A DNA stretch of 64,000 nucleotides from Kalmusia sp. IMI 367209 (GCA_027946365.1 JAPEUQ010000008.1:1674001-1738000); one strand, 5' to 3'. Positions 22,501 through 34,005 are shown, counted from the stretch's first letter. The notes: generated by a model not told the origin, from the letters alone. Numbers and translations are program-made.

Positions 22501-24969
22501 TTTATTTTGACGATGACATTCCGTCGGATCATCCTGAATCAGTGTCTGCAGACCAAATAACTCAGCGCTTGTTCCATTGGGTAAGGTCGATATCGACGGA
22601 CCACTAGCGAGATCGTACTGCTATACAACGAGTCACATTGACAGAAAACGCTGGCAATACTCTAGCTCCTTTTGCACGCTTACTGACACCTCAAAGGTAT
22701 TCCAGCGTAGCGACGCAGTTCGGTTGCTACCAGTCATGTCGGGACGAAGCCCCACAATATGCATGTCTTCCTATTGACATGCTTTCTAAATCGTCGATGT
22801 CGATGTGGGCACAGCGATGGCTGCACTATGCAGGAGAAGTAAAAAGAAACCCCTGCGTTCAATTATCTAGGGCCTGCCGCCACCTGCATTATCGACTGCC
22901 ACCCCACGTTACACAGAACCACATTGTCGGGGCGCCACCACACGCCTATCAGAACATGGCATTCCCCTATCACAATCTTTTCGTACGCAGCCAATCTAGC
23001 ATCCTATTACTGTCCCATATTCGGCACTTGCCTCCTCTTTCTTGTTCCGCGCACTTCCTGCAACACAATCCACTTGACAGCCCCCTCTGCACATCATCCT
23101 CGCTTCCGTTTCACCCCATGACCCCACTCACCCACCCAATTCGCGGAAAAATACGCCACTCTCCCTATCCCGTACCCACAGCCCTGGAACGTTCCTTTTG
23201 ACAGTATCAAAAGCTGCACGCTCTCGACAGACTGGACATTTTTCCGTGTCCTGAATCTCGTTTGAGCAGAGACACGACAGTGGCGTATGTGGATTGCTTC
23301 CTTTTGTGGGTTCTTGAGGTCGAAAGGGTTTGGGATAACTGCAGTGTTGGGAAGTTTTGTAGAGACTGTCGATTGCTGTTATGAGCACCCTAGTATATTA
23401 TTCAGAAGGTGAGGCGGTGAATACAAGGGTCAATTAGGGGAGTGCATTGATGGTTAGTGCTAGGCGGGATCTAGTCGAGTAAGCTATCGGTGATCCGGAG
23501 GGGGGACTACCACCCATGTCCATGGCGACATTGGTATCGATACCAACGATGAGAAATCTCTAAATGACGTATAATGGGTAGAGTTCCTTCACACTATGGA
23601 GTCCGTTCAGATACAATCACACGTCTTCCAAGAATGCGCTGATGCACGATATTCCAAAAACAAACGCTCTCCATTGCGAAGGATTTTACTTCCAAATTAC
23701 TTCGTCACTCACCGAAACTAAGTTTGCTCCTAACATAGCATGTTACACAACTCACCATCTACCCCTCCGTTATCTGAGAAAACCACGCCACATCGGCCAT
23801 CCGCACTGAACTAGAGCCCCTATCACATTTCTGATACAAAACACCCCAGACCCCGGATGCTCACCTCACCCGAACCTTACTCCCAGCTCGTGAGCATCGT
23901 GGTAGCCAGGCGTTCCCAGCTGACATCTCGTCTCGTGTTCGTCCACAGCTGGATGTCTAGTCTGCGGCTGTCCAATATCGCCACTTGTTGCACGACGTCT
24001 CTGCACGTACGGCGCTCGAGGCCCTGCGTTGAAGTGAGGACCCGATATTTTCTGTGTTCTGAGCTGAATAGACTCACTTTAAGGCTCTAGTACTAAGTAA
24101 TTAGTTGATGCAGCTTTCTCAAGAGCGAGTTCCATATTTTAGTGGCGGGGGGACGGGTAGGCTCCGTGACCCACAGCGCACCTTGGAAGGGTATCCCCGA
24201 AGTGTGTGGCATGAATGGCCATTCACGTATAAGCATGCAAATGCTGCAGTGATAGGAAACAAGTTTGCCGGCGAATGGAGGATCAGAGTCCTCTGGTACC
24301 ATGCTGCACAAGTGGAGCTGTCTTCAAACTTTTGTCCCGTGAGCGCATACAACATGGGATGATCCCGATTGTACCCCGAATCACAAAGCAGAAAGGAAAA
24401 AGATGAAGCCCCTTTGCCTCTCTCCGTCACTCGGGTGCAAATTGACTATTCGCTTTGACACAATCTGTGTCGTGCGCGATTTGGAATCGTACAGACACAT
24501 AATAATATATCGAGGGGAGATGATGTGTGTTAGTGTATTAAAAGAAGCTTATAATTGTGCTCTTGGCTAGAAGGAATCCATACAAATCATCCTACCATCA
24601 AAGAAATCCATTACCTCAGGCCATGTTATGAACGTCTGCGGGAAAATGACGTCCTGGCCCTGCAACCTAACGATAGTGGCACCACGTAGATGAACTCATG
24701 ATAGTGTAACAAAGGTTTTGGAATAATGAAGGCTTAAAAGTATTGTACGAGTTGGCTCACGACAGCCTTTTTGCGCCAGGCTGCGACTTGGCTCCCTACT
24801 AAGCGGTGCGTGATGTGCGCGGAAGCGGCGAGCTCTGTGGAGGAAAGGTAGGGGAGCCCCATTGTAGAGATTACGCTTTCGGTCATTGAAACATAGTTAC
24901 CAATTGATTGCCATTGACCAGATTTGCCCCTTGCCCATGCCCTCGCCTGAACGACCTCTCTGCGCATAC
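19551..24969. other. Gene-poor block of about 5.4 kb
   Basis: No gene could be recognised. Two overlapping plus-strand frames at 21877-22560 and 22173-22607 are the longest; the second (144 codons) contains a stretch reading like a protein (LQHLSVLGWLPLIYTKQW) but matches nothing I know. A minus-strand frame at 23128-23388 ends with closely spaced cysteines (SCLCSNEI ... KCPVCRERA) and might be the end of a small zinc-type protein. I saw no long terminal repeats, inverted terminal repeats or reverse transcriptase motifs. It may be old decayed sequence or regulatory DNA. Confidence 0.4.
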
Positions 24970-26781
24970 CTACCACAGAAACCGTTGAACCTTTCCAGGC
25001 TCGCTCGGCCACGTAAAACGTTGGTATAAAAATACGTACCCAACCACCGCATTGATAGCCAGAAGCCAGACCGTTTCCAAAACAAGACGTAAGTCATAGG
25101 GCCTCCTTTGTCCCGGCTCACTACGGGACATTGCTGCTGGAAGATTTGGTACGTGCAGTCTCCAGATAATCCAAGGGACGATGAAGTAGCGTGGTTCGAC
25201 CAGAGGAGCAGTAATGACGGATAAGGCAGTAGCAGCCGTCCAGATGACAACAAAGCTGATTTGGTTAGACCGATGCTCGTTAGGGGTATTTTGTCCCTGC
25301 TGCTTCGCTTGCGCCTTTTCACTCGACACAGTCTCTGAACCGGAACTGAGAGCTCGGATGACTAAACAAGCGCACATGTAATAGACCGGCACCGCAATAT
25401 ACCAACAAGCCGGATATCGTCGTAAGATACGGAAGACGTAGAAGACATAGTGACGGTTGTCTGCTAGCGTGTATGGGTGAATGATGGTGTTGAATTGAAC
25501 AGCTATGAAAGCGAAAGCGTTGAACAGGATGGCTGCCACAAGACTCGGCGTCGTAGGTGTATATTGTCCTGTGAGGTTTGCCTCGCAAAAAGATCTGAGA
25601 GGTCCTGGCAGCAGTTGGAGGACAGGTCTAAGTAGAGATGGTAGGGTGAGCGGCAAGGAGAAAAAGACCATGTATGGCCAGATGTAGAGCATCTGTGGAA
25701 AGTGTATGGTCGCTACGTGAGCTGTTTTGTCTCCTATCTAGGTCAGTCGGTGACTGGCAAAGAAACATAAAGTATTTACCGAGTACGACGCCGCCGTTCC
25801 AAAAGACGAAACCCGCGAACAGAGCCAGCAAGATCAAGTGCGGAAAAACGGCCTTGATCACCGGTATATGCCTCCCGATCAGGATATCACGGGGAAGATA
25901 CAACAGAAAAGCGAAATAGTCTTTGTTCCGGTCAGTGGGTGCTTTTGAATTCACGGCGAAAATATACCTTTAGGTCCCGCTTGTTCGACAGAAGTGTCAC
26001 AGAGCTTATCATGACGCTTCAGAGTGTCAACCACCGCTAATCCGGCTGGAAACACAGCGACCCAGAAGATGTTCGTTTGCCGAAATAAGAGTGCCGCTAC
26101 GCCAACTGTGATTGTAGCCAGGCTACCTACCAGGTAACTCGTAGAGTCACGCTGCTTCAAGTACGCATAATAAGCAGCAAGGACGACGAGCGTTGACGTT
26201 ACGTCAGTATAGTAAAGTCCCGAAAAGAAGAACAGAGGTGGAAAAAGACTGATGTTGAGGGCGGAGTGAGCGTCTAGGAGAGATGTCCAATTTTGGTCAT
26301 CAATCTCGGCCATCGAAGTGATCAGCTGTCGATTTCCTCCTGCGGTCTTCCGTAGCTGCTTGCGAATCTGGCATGAGAGAACGCAAATTAGACAGATGGC
26401 GCCGACATTCAACGCTCGTAGAGTCGATATGTCACATCCTTTGATCGGTTTCAATAATAGCGATGCTAAATATCTATAGACATTATCAGTCCGTCCCAAT
26501 TGAGAAGTAGTAGATGGTTGTCCGTACAGTCCTGGTGGTGTCGTGATTTTTGGATCCCACTTGTAATCATTATTACAATATCTTTGTGCCTGTGGAACGT
26601 GGAAGAATTCATCCTGATATATGTTAACAAGTGTACGAAATTGTCGTTTTCGCGCGTCGACTAAGCTCACGAGATAGGGTTCTGGCACTTGCTCAGACAC
26701 GAGTTTATACCAGGTGGCTGAAATATTGCCGATGACTAAGTAGGGAACGAATAGAGCCCATTCTAGCAAGAACGACGACAT
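24970..26781 (-). CDS. ALG10: Dolichyl-P-Glc alpha-1,2-glucosyltransferase
   Basis: Adds the terminal glucose to the lipid-linked oligosaccharide for N-glycosylation, in the ER membrane. Exons 26781-26528, 26473-25968, 25920-25780 and 25733-24970 give 554 residues with many membrane segments. Family motifs are DEFFHVPQAQRYC, WDPKITTPPGLY, STLRALN, PRDILIGRHIPVIKA and the C-terminal EPGKVQRFLW. The first intron (54 bases) contains no in-frame stop; reading through it would insert 18 residues inside the conserved PPGLY/LASLLLKP region. Splicing restores that region, and the intron has a CTGAT branch point and a TAG acceptor. The gene is divergent from PSF2 over 197 bases. Confidence 0.94.
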
Positions 26782-26920
26782 GTTTCTATTCCCGACCTTT
26801 CTATTCTTGGCGTCGACGGAGGTTGAAGTGATATCGGGTGAACAGCCACGGTTAACAATTGATCGGGGGTTCCCTTGAAGAAAAGGCTAGAGTGAATCCG
26901 GTATCGCCTCGCTCACCTCA

Positions 26921-26926
26921 ACGCGT
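26921..26926. promoter_or_regulatory. MCB-like ACGCGT site upstream of PSF2
   Basis: A palindromic ACGCGT lies about 53 bases before the PSF2 ATG in the shared ALG10/PSF2 promoter. It is the MluI cell-cycle box bound by MBF at replication genes in yeasts. Function here is inference, and the same hexamer also occurs elsewhere in the window by chance. Confidence 0.4.
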
Positions 26927-26978
26927 CCGCACCTGGGACCGCGTCACAACGTTTGCACACATCATTTCCCTTCCTACT

Positions 26979-27799
26979 ATGGCCCTACCACTCCCACCAG
27001 GTCTAACACCCCCCGAAATAGCCTTCATATGTGAGATGGAGCTGGTGACCATCATACCACGCCAGCGCCTGGAGGGCCTCGAATTGCTCGGAGTATGTGT
27101 GCCCCGCCCACCCCACCATCGATATTACAAACGCCATCAAGTTTCTCGTTCCCCAAAGGAGTGAATTGATCGCTGATAGGCATGTAGGGGCCGCTGAAAG
27201 CTCTCAATCCTCCGCAACGAGCCTCCATACCGCTATGGCTCGCTCTCCTGCTTAAGCGACAACGGCGCGCCAACATAATCCCTCCACCATGGCTCTCTCC
27301 CGAATCTCTGTCCGCAATACTAGACTACGAAACCAAAGAACCAGATGCCTTTTCGCCTCCTCCTCGATTACCACCACTCCCCTCTACCAACACCCTCGCC
27401 TTTTCCCCGCCCTTCCTCCAAAGCTCCACCGCAGATGCCGCCGCAGACGCCCTCCCATACCACTGGCTCGAGCTCGGTGAGATGCTCCTCGAAGCTGCAG
27501 CAGATGATTTTGAGGACGCAAACGAAGTGCGAAAGCAGTTGCGGGGGCTTCGAGAAGCTCGTATGGCGAAGCTAAGACAAGGTGTAGAGGTTTTGGATGC
27601 GGGGGGAGGGGTCAAGATGAATGGCGTCGGGGGCATGGAGTTGGGCGAAGCGAGAAGTTTTATTACGGGCGTAGTGGATGGGTTGCGGAAGATTGCAGCG
27701 TCGAGAGAACAGCAAAGGAAAGATAGGGAGAGGGAGGAAAGAGAAAATGGGTATGCAGGGAGTGCAGATTACGATGACGATGAGATGGACATGCGATAA
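26979..27799 (+). CDS. PSF2: DNA replication complex GINS subunit PSF2
   Basis: Subunit of the GINS complex, which with Cdc45 and Mcm2-7 forms the replicative helicase in the nucleus. Exons 26979-27092 and 27188-27799 give 241 residues; the 95-base intron is phase 0. Conserved blocks are [19 protein letters not shown] at residues 11-29, then across the junction [34 protein letters not shown] and [16 protein letters not shown], followed by the C-terminal helices with [17 protein letters not shown]. It has an insertion rich in Pro/Ser before WLELGE and an acidic tail (DYDDDEMDM) beyond the animal and yeast length. A diverged copy of its 3' end lies downstream. Confidence 0.95.
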
Positions 27800-28156
27800 C
27801 ACTCATGCGGAATCAAAGTCGGTTTTCCTGCCCGAATAATCCATACACCCGCTACCATCAACTCTAACCGCCCGGGTATGCCCTCACTGCGGTGCTAGAA
27901 TCTCGTCCTCTGGAGGCTCACGAATTCAAACCATCCACCCGCCCACCTTGAGAACATGGACTGGTACTTGTCTCCGCATGAGCTTCTCACAAGAAAGATA
28001 TATCAAAGCGAAGAACAAAGCTACATACGAAACAACTCTACCATATGTAGGGTGGTTCCAGTACTCTACTCTACAAGATGGGTCCTCTCTACCTCACCCA
28101 CCCTCCTTGGTGCAAATGTTACAGAATTGATGGTTACAAGGACAGACTCTGCAAGG

Positions 28157-28258
28157 AGCAGCAAACCAGATTGAGAGAAAGAGAAACCTAGAGAGGGAGA
28201 ATGTGTATACTGAGAGGGCAGATTAAGATGATGATGAGATGATCATGCGATGATGCCC
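28157..28258 (+). pseudogene. Decayed duplicate of the PSF2 3' end
   Basis: This stretch parallels 27709-27812, the last codons of PSF2 and its first 3' untranslated bases. In the final 62 bases I count by eye about 47 identical positions without gaps, including gtat, gcagatta, gatgatgagatg-like and catgcgat blocks. Upstream the match is looser, in purine-rich sequence. It is too short to encode anything and keeps no useful frame. Confidence 0.6.
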
Positions 28259-29130
28259 GTGTGGGCAAAAGTATGTCAGGTCCGCGTCCAGTGATGACAA
28301 AAATACACTGAAAGATGTTTTCATTAGAAGTTGATATCTACTAAGCTGTGAAATCTAACCTATGCTAGCCACTGTTCCCCTGAATGCTCGCCAGCCTAAC
28401 CCACATGTGTTGAAGTCTGGCTCGTTTATCACACCAACGCATTCGTCCATCTGGTTAATGCTCGGCGTGTTGCCTCGGGTCTTCACCTTCGCATCCACAA
28501 TCTAGGATTCATCGCCTATGTCTGTATATGATCGCACGTCCGTTGGTAGAAGTAGGCACTGAGTATATGAACTTGGCTTAGCATCCTGAATTGACCCCTG
28601 ATCTAACGATCTAGTCGAATTGACCCACGCTTTCGACTTAAGGTGTAACCACGCTGTGATTAAGCTCCTTCCTCATTTTCGAACTCGAAGTCGATGTGCA
28701 GGCCTAGAGCCCAAGGAAGTATATGCTCAACAATCATCGCTCCCGCTCCCGATTCAATCATGTCTCTAAATACTCTAGCCGCATCCGTCAATATCTTGCT
28801 AGTGACCTGCACTCCAGGCTGCATAGCCTTCAGTAAATCACCAAGTTGCTTGCTCGACGTTGCTGACAGGAGAATGTAGCCAACAAGGAAAGGTAGTTCA
28901 CTTTCCTTCTCAATGTAGCCATGCCCATATATGTGTGGCCGAGAAGGAATCAGTACACAAACTAATTTTAACCAAAGCACAAGGTAAAACAGTAGATCGT
29001 GTGGTTCAGTGGTGAAACCATGGCTGCGCGACCGCACTGTAGCGTCTTCCCTGATACTTAGGTAGATGAAAGCCACGATTTCCAGGACGCTTCTACCACA
29101 ACATACTCGACTCTCTCCCGAAACTCAACG

Positions 29131-29165
29131 GCAAACATGAGGGGCAAACATGAGGGGCAAACAGG
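29131..29165. repeat. 13-bp tandem repeat
   Basis: Two perfect copies of gcaaacatgaggg and a partial third lie head to tail in non-coding sequence. Confidence 0.85.
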
Positions 29166-29913
29166 TAATTGACTTTTCCTGGCTCGCAGACTAATAAGAT
29201 GTTTCAGATCTACATGACGATATCATCACACATGTTTGGTGTATCTGCAATCCATATCAACACGACAACTACGTCCCACATCGCTCTACTGTGCTTAGGC
29301 CGTCTAGCTGTCGCCAGGCTTCAGAACTTTCGCTCGATACTTCTTCGTTGTGCAAGCTTCTCATAAAAACCCAGTACCGCAACTTCGCAGACTATGAAAC
29401 CCGTGAAGAAATGCTCAACAATATGCCCACAGAGTTTTTGGTCGCTGTGACTTTGCGGCATGGACAAATCCGTCGTGAATGTTTGCTGGAAACATCAAAC
29501 CACAATACAAGCTAAACCTAGTCTCTTATCATGAATAATGCCTGAAATGAAAGGCTGAAGGGTGTACTTGCACGAAGGAAATCTTCTTGGAGACATTCAG
29601 CTTGAGTATCGTCTAGGAAAAAGCTTGAATGCGGTTCACATGATTGTCCAGACACACAAATGGCCCCTTTTTAAATGGATATAGATGCGCTCGAACATAG
29701 CTGGGTGAGCTTCGAGATGCTTTGGAAATCATTTAGGCTCGGTTCATAGTATACTTAGCAACAGGATATTTGCAGACAATTTATTTTGATGCTCTATGTT
29801 CATGTCCCATCCTAAGGCAGTGTAAATATATATCGTATCATTGAACAGAATGCTTGACAGATTGACATACTGATGAATGGTATATTAAAACAATAGCACC
29901 CACCTTATACGAT

Positions 29914-31053
29914 CTACCATCTCTTTGTCGCTGGCGCGGGGGTTTGATACGTGATCGACCACTTTGCTGAATACGTCGATGTCCCTACGACGGTGACGGT
30001 CTTCTTATCCGAGAAGCTCGCTGATGTTACTACAGAGTTTTGAATCCACGTCGACCAGGGCGTTGCTGTCGTACTGCCAGTCACAGGACTGAGAGGAACA
30101 GCTGTTGTCTCCGCCCATGCACCAGACCAGATAGTCGGACCGGGGATTGGGTATGTGGTCGTGCACGAAGTGGTTCGCGTCTTCCTTGTTTCGGTCGAGC
30201 AGTAGATCTATTTAACGTTAGTGCAGTAGTGAACAAGGGGTGGGTGGCAACGTACGTCGTATACAATCCCGGGGTCCTCATAAGAGTATGCACCTGGAAT
30301 TGATACGCCTTGGGGTAACTCGACGGTGCCATTACCGACGACTTCGATTTGCACGCAGTTCGGATAGAATTGAGTACCGCGGCGCGGATTCTTGATATAT
30401 GATACTTCGCCCTCATGGAATGCAATCATCTCCGCACGGATGAGGTAGCTAGAATATTTCAGCACTTTTTGTAACAACAGAAACTTTCATGGGCTTACAA
30501 GCCAGCTTTCAGGTCCTTTGGAACCCTGACGTTCATATGGCCATGATTTTCACGAATATCTGCCGTTGTTGACCACTTACCCGGCTGCGGGAACGGCAAA
30601 GTCTCATACAAGCCCTCATGCCAAAGTTTCACAAACGAATTTTCCATCGGCGGATCTGGTGATATATAGATAATCGACGGTCCATGGTGCGAATAAGCGA
30701 TGATATCGTCGGTATCGTTGCGATAGTCGTGATGCCAGTCAAATGTCAAGTTATCGCCTGGCTTTACTTGGATGGTGTCGGGTGCTTGGATGTCACCCAT
30801 GACATTGCAGCGTAGGTCGATAGAATTGAGGTCTTTGACAGGCGAGTTGGCGTAACCTCCTGAATTGGGGCCGCCATTGTAGGCAGGGGTGCGGATGCCT
30901 TTGAAAAGGCCCTGGTCTACGCCGTTGACGAAGACACCCTGAATAGTTTAGCTGTGATGTCAAGCGATGATTGTTGTTATATACCCAGATGAAGGTATGC
31001 GCGAGCGCATTGCTACATAGCAGTGCGAGAACGAAAACCGGCGATCGATACAT
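29914..31053 (-). CDS. Secreted AA9 lytic polysaccharide monooxygenase
   Basis: Copper enzyme that oxidatively cleaves cellulose or related glucans outside the cell. Exons 31053-30985, 30938-30499, 30448-30256 and 30207-29914 give 331 residues. The signal peptide ends at A18, so the mature protein would start with H19, the first half of the copper histidine brace. The second brace His is probably H107 in YSHHGPS. The Q-x-Y motif that completes the copper site is Q196/Y198 in GTQFYPNC. NCVQIEVVGNG and GVSIPGAYSYEDPGI are typical AA9 blocks. Beyond about residue 235 is a Thr/Ser-rich tail with no CBM1. The true start is the ATG at 31053; the codon before it is GTG. Confidence 0.94.
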
Positions 31054-31711
31054 CACTCCAAAGAGGGGTCACTTCGAAATATTGCAAGAACAACGAAAAA
31101 GTAAGATTGAGCTTGGAGAAGAGGGCACATGTGTTTGATGAGTAAAGTGCATAAGTATAGTATAGTTCGGGCTTGCTTCTGCCGAGCTCTTGGATGAAGT
31201 GCGATGCAATATATTTGGTATATTGCAAACCGAAAATGGTGTGTTGCCATAGTCCACAGCGACATGCCATCCGTGTATTTACAATTTGATAGTCGGAATA
31301 CCGGCATTCATGCCGATGGCTTATCTTGCATTACAGTGAAGGGTTTAACGATGCGAGAGGACTGCTGTGTTTGGAAGGCTCCAAGGGAACGTCCGGAGAT
31401 AATTCGCGGAGACGAGGTCTATTGAAGTACGGAAGCTGCTACCTAACGTGTTAAAGTATACTTTTATCTCCACATCTGGTCATTCGTTTGATCGTTGGAA
31501 GATGTCACGTTATCGGAGCGATGTTGGTGGCTGGGTGAGACCCGATGACGCATTGACGAAGCATAATCACGTGGCTCGCTTATCGATATGAAAGCGCGAC
31601 CGCGTTCGCGTTCTCGCGACCCTCCTGTGCCTTCCCTCTACTGCCTCTTCATCCCACCGTCTGCATACCTTACACTTTGCACCTCACACTCTTTCATCGC
31701 GATCACCAAAA
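31054..31711. other. Shared upstream region of AA9 and an acidic protein gene
   Basis: Divergent genes flank 658 bases with no coding potential recognised. CT-rich sequence just before 31712 fits a fungal core promoter for the plus-strand gene. Confidence 0.45.
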
Positions 31712-32405
31712 ATGCTTGCCACTAGCGTATTCTGCCCTCAGCATTTCTACATGCCTTCACGGCCTTCGCCACTGTCTGAGCGCTCCGCAAATGTGGTTCC
31801 CCGCCCATTCCAATTCAGCATGGCAACCCCGTCCCAGAACGAGAAGAAGATACCAGTACCGCAGCGTGCTTTCAAGCCGAATCCGGCCGTGCAGACCCGC
31901 GATGCCGCGACGAAGAGGCGACGCGATATGTTCTTTAAACGCGTGCAGAAGGATCGGGACGATAAGAAATGGGATGCACGCGGCGAGCAGGTGTGCACAT
32001 TGTCACGTCGGTCGTCGCGTAATCACTGACAATTCATAGATTCAGCGTCTGGACTACATCTCTGAACACAAGCGTTGGGAAGCCGAGAAGACGCGTGAAG
32101 CCCCGCAATTCGAGCATGACGCGATCGAGTATGAGCTTGAGGAATTTGCATCATCAATGCCAAGACAGGATTTCGATGAAGTTGACTATATTCTCGAACA
32201 AGAGGAGCATGAGCTGCAGGAGTTGATCGCGTCAATGGAGCGGGAGGAGCAGGATAACGCGTCTCAACACTACGGTAGCGATGACGAGGATTACGATGAG
32301 CTTTTCATGGAGTATACGTCGGCCTTGGAACTGCAGCAGGGGCAACAACAACAAATTGAACAGCACACGGATAATTCCGATGCGGACGCTATGGATATGA
32401 GTTAA
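31712..32405 (+). CDS. Unrecognised acidic coiled-coil-like protein
   Basis: I do not recognise a family. Two exons (31712-31990, 32040-32405) joined in phase 0 give 214 residues. The acceptor follows a CACTGAC branch-like sequence and TAG. The N-terminal part is basic (TKRRRDMFFKRVQKDRDDKKW). After it come Glu-rich helices (YELEEFASSMPRQ, EQEEHELQELIASMEREEQ), an acidic stretch (GSDDEDYDELFMEY) and a Gln-rich end. An in-frame ATG at 31820 with good context could be the true start and would give 178 residues. The charge pattern suggests a nuclear or scaffold protein, but that is only inference. Confidence 0.7.
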
Positions 32406-32566
32406 GGTGAGCGAATGGCAGGCATTGTTTTCGTGACATTGCAAGGGCGCATTGCGATTGGCTCATGTCTCATCAAAGGCGTATCATGAGAGATCAGAAT
32501 GGAAGTTTTTGGCGTATGTACATTGGAAGGGTATCATTCATGGTAGCCAGTCTTGTGTTTGAAGTC

Positions 32567-33626
32567 TTACTGTGTGGGGCAGCCTTGGTCCATTTCCGAC
32601 AATGCTTCCTGCGCAGCGTTCATGTCGCCGACTAAGTCAGGTGGTGGGGAGCCAGCTGCTTGCATCTGGAGGCTGTTAGCAACTGCTAATGTATAATGGA
32701 TGTCAGGCTAGACTCACCTTCTGCATCCTCTCAACAATGTATTCTCTGTCCTGCGCATTGTCGTCTGAATATCCCTTCTTCTCAAACCTCTCCGTTATCT
32801 CCTTGACTAATACATGCTGCTCCTCATATCTCTTCCAGTCCTTCTCGTCTACCTTTCCCTTATTTTTCTCCATCCAGTCCGGAAATTTGTCGTTCAATTC
32901 TTTCATGGGCTCATACAAGATCTCTCTATTCGTCAACTGCTCCATCATCCCCATAAGTATCTTGCTGAAGTCCTCATCGTTACCATCACCACCAAAATTG
33001 CCAGATTCCATTTCCTTGAGCATTTGCGCAAGGATATCGTCGTCCGATGACGCGGCTGCTGCGGCCCCAGCGGCATCTCCAGACTCCCGCATGCGTTCCA
33101 TCGTCTTACGTATCGACTCCTGAAACGTCTGGTCACCTTTTGTACCAGCGTTGCTCTCGGGCTTGCTGGAGCTGGCGCCTGGCGGCGGTGGTTGTGCCAA
33201 GGGATCCTCTCCCATAGCATTTCCCATCTCCTTCATCAGGTCCTGGAACTCCTTCGGGAACCCTTCCTGACCAAGTAGCTGCTCCATTTGCTTTTGCAAC
33301 TCCTTTTCGAAAGCATCCTGATCCTCGACCAGAGCCTCTGCCGGGTCGAGCGCGGCAGGGTCGGGCCTGCCAGGACCAGAGGACGTTGGGGCTGGCGCAG
33401 AAGGGAGCTTGGCATCATTCTTGAGATGGACATTTGAGAACTCATCTAGGACATCTGGTATCTTTGTCAGAAAAGCAAATATAGCGTGAGGATGCAACAA
33501 ACCGTCCAGGTCTGATAGGTCGTCTTCCTCAGGATCTGAAGCGACTTCCTCTTTCACTGTCTGCTTCGCCTTGGAAGTTTCTTCCGCTTTTGGCACATCA
33601 GTCTCTTTGCCCGCAGCGTCCGCCAT
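32567..33626 (-). CDS. PEX19: Peroxisomal membrane protein import receptor PEX19
   Basis: Cytosolic chaperone and receptor that delivers membrane proteins to peroxisomes by docking on PEX3. Exons 33626-32718 and 32665-32567 give 335 residues; the intron is phase 0. The N-terminus is acidic (DPEEDDLSDLDGLL). The helical cargo-binding core follows, including EKELQKQMEQLL, FQESIRKTMERMRESG, DDDILAQMLKEME and MMEQLTNREILYEPMKELNDKFP. The last exon encodes PPPDLVGDMNAAQEALSEMD and the C-terminus CPTQ, a CaaX-type box like the farnesylation site of other PEX19 proteins. Reading through the donor would lose this end. The gene is divergent from UBC9. Confidence 0.96.
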
Positions 33627-34005
33627 GTTGGGATTAGGTGGGCAAACTGGAGTGAAAGATCACCAAAGGTTGTGTATGCATGTCTCCGCGCCAGCCTCGG
33701 CCTTCATGCGGGGCTGACGATAGCGGGGCAGGGCGGCAGCGATCGGCGTTCCAGCTAATTGTGGCGCGCCTGAATTGAAACAACGTCACGTGGGTCGTGC
33801 ACGCCAGCTTCACTCTTACTTTCTTCCATTTGTTTCGTGTCTCTCACCTTCACCACCCTCTTTTTCAGTTATATTCTGTATCCGCCACACGTCTGTTTGC
33901 ACCTCTCCAACAACTCCTCCCTCTCTACCATACGGCCTTCGCCCGGGCAATTCAAGGTTTATATCCCAACGGAAAGTTTTACGCCACGCGCACAGCCTCG
34001 CGATC
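33627..34005. promoter_or_regulatory. Shared PEX19/UBC9 promoter
   Basis: A 379-base gap between divergent start codons. The side nearest UBC9 is pyrimidine-rich (ctctcaccttcaccaccctc), typical of fungal promoters near the start of transcription. No specific site recognised. Confidence 0.45.

Larger units (their letters stand above)
27800..29913. other. Intergenic block with relic sequence
   Basis: Contains the PSF2 duplication relic and a 13-base tandem repeat, both listed separately. A minus-strand frame at 28660-29076 (138 codons, ending DFEFENEEGA) is unrecognised; it reads like protein in parts (QLGDLLKAMQPGVQV) but has no convincing gene structure. Confidence 0.4.
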
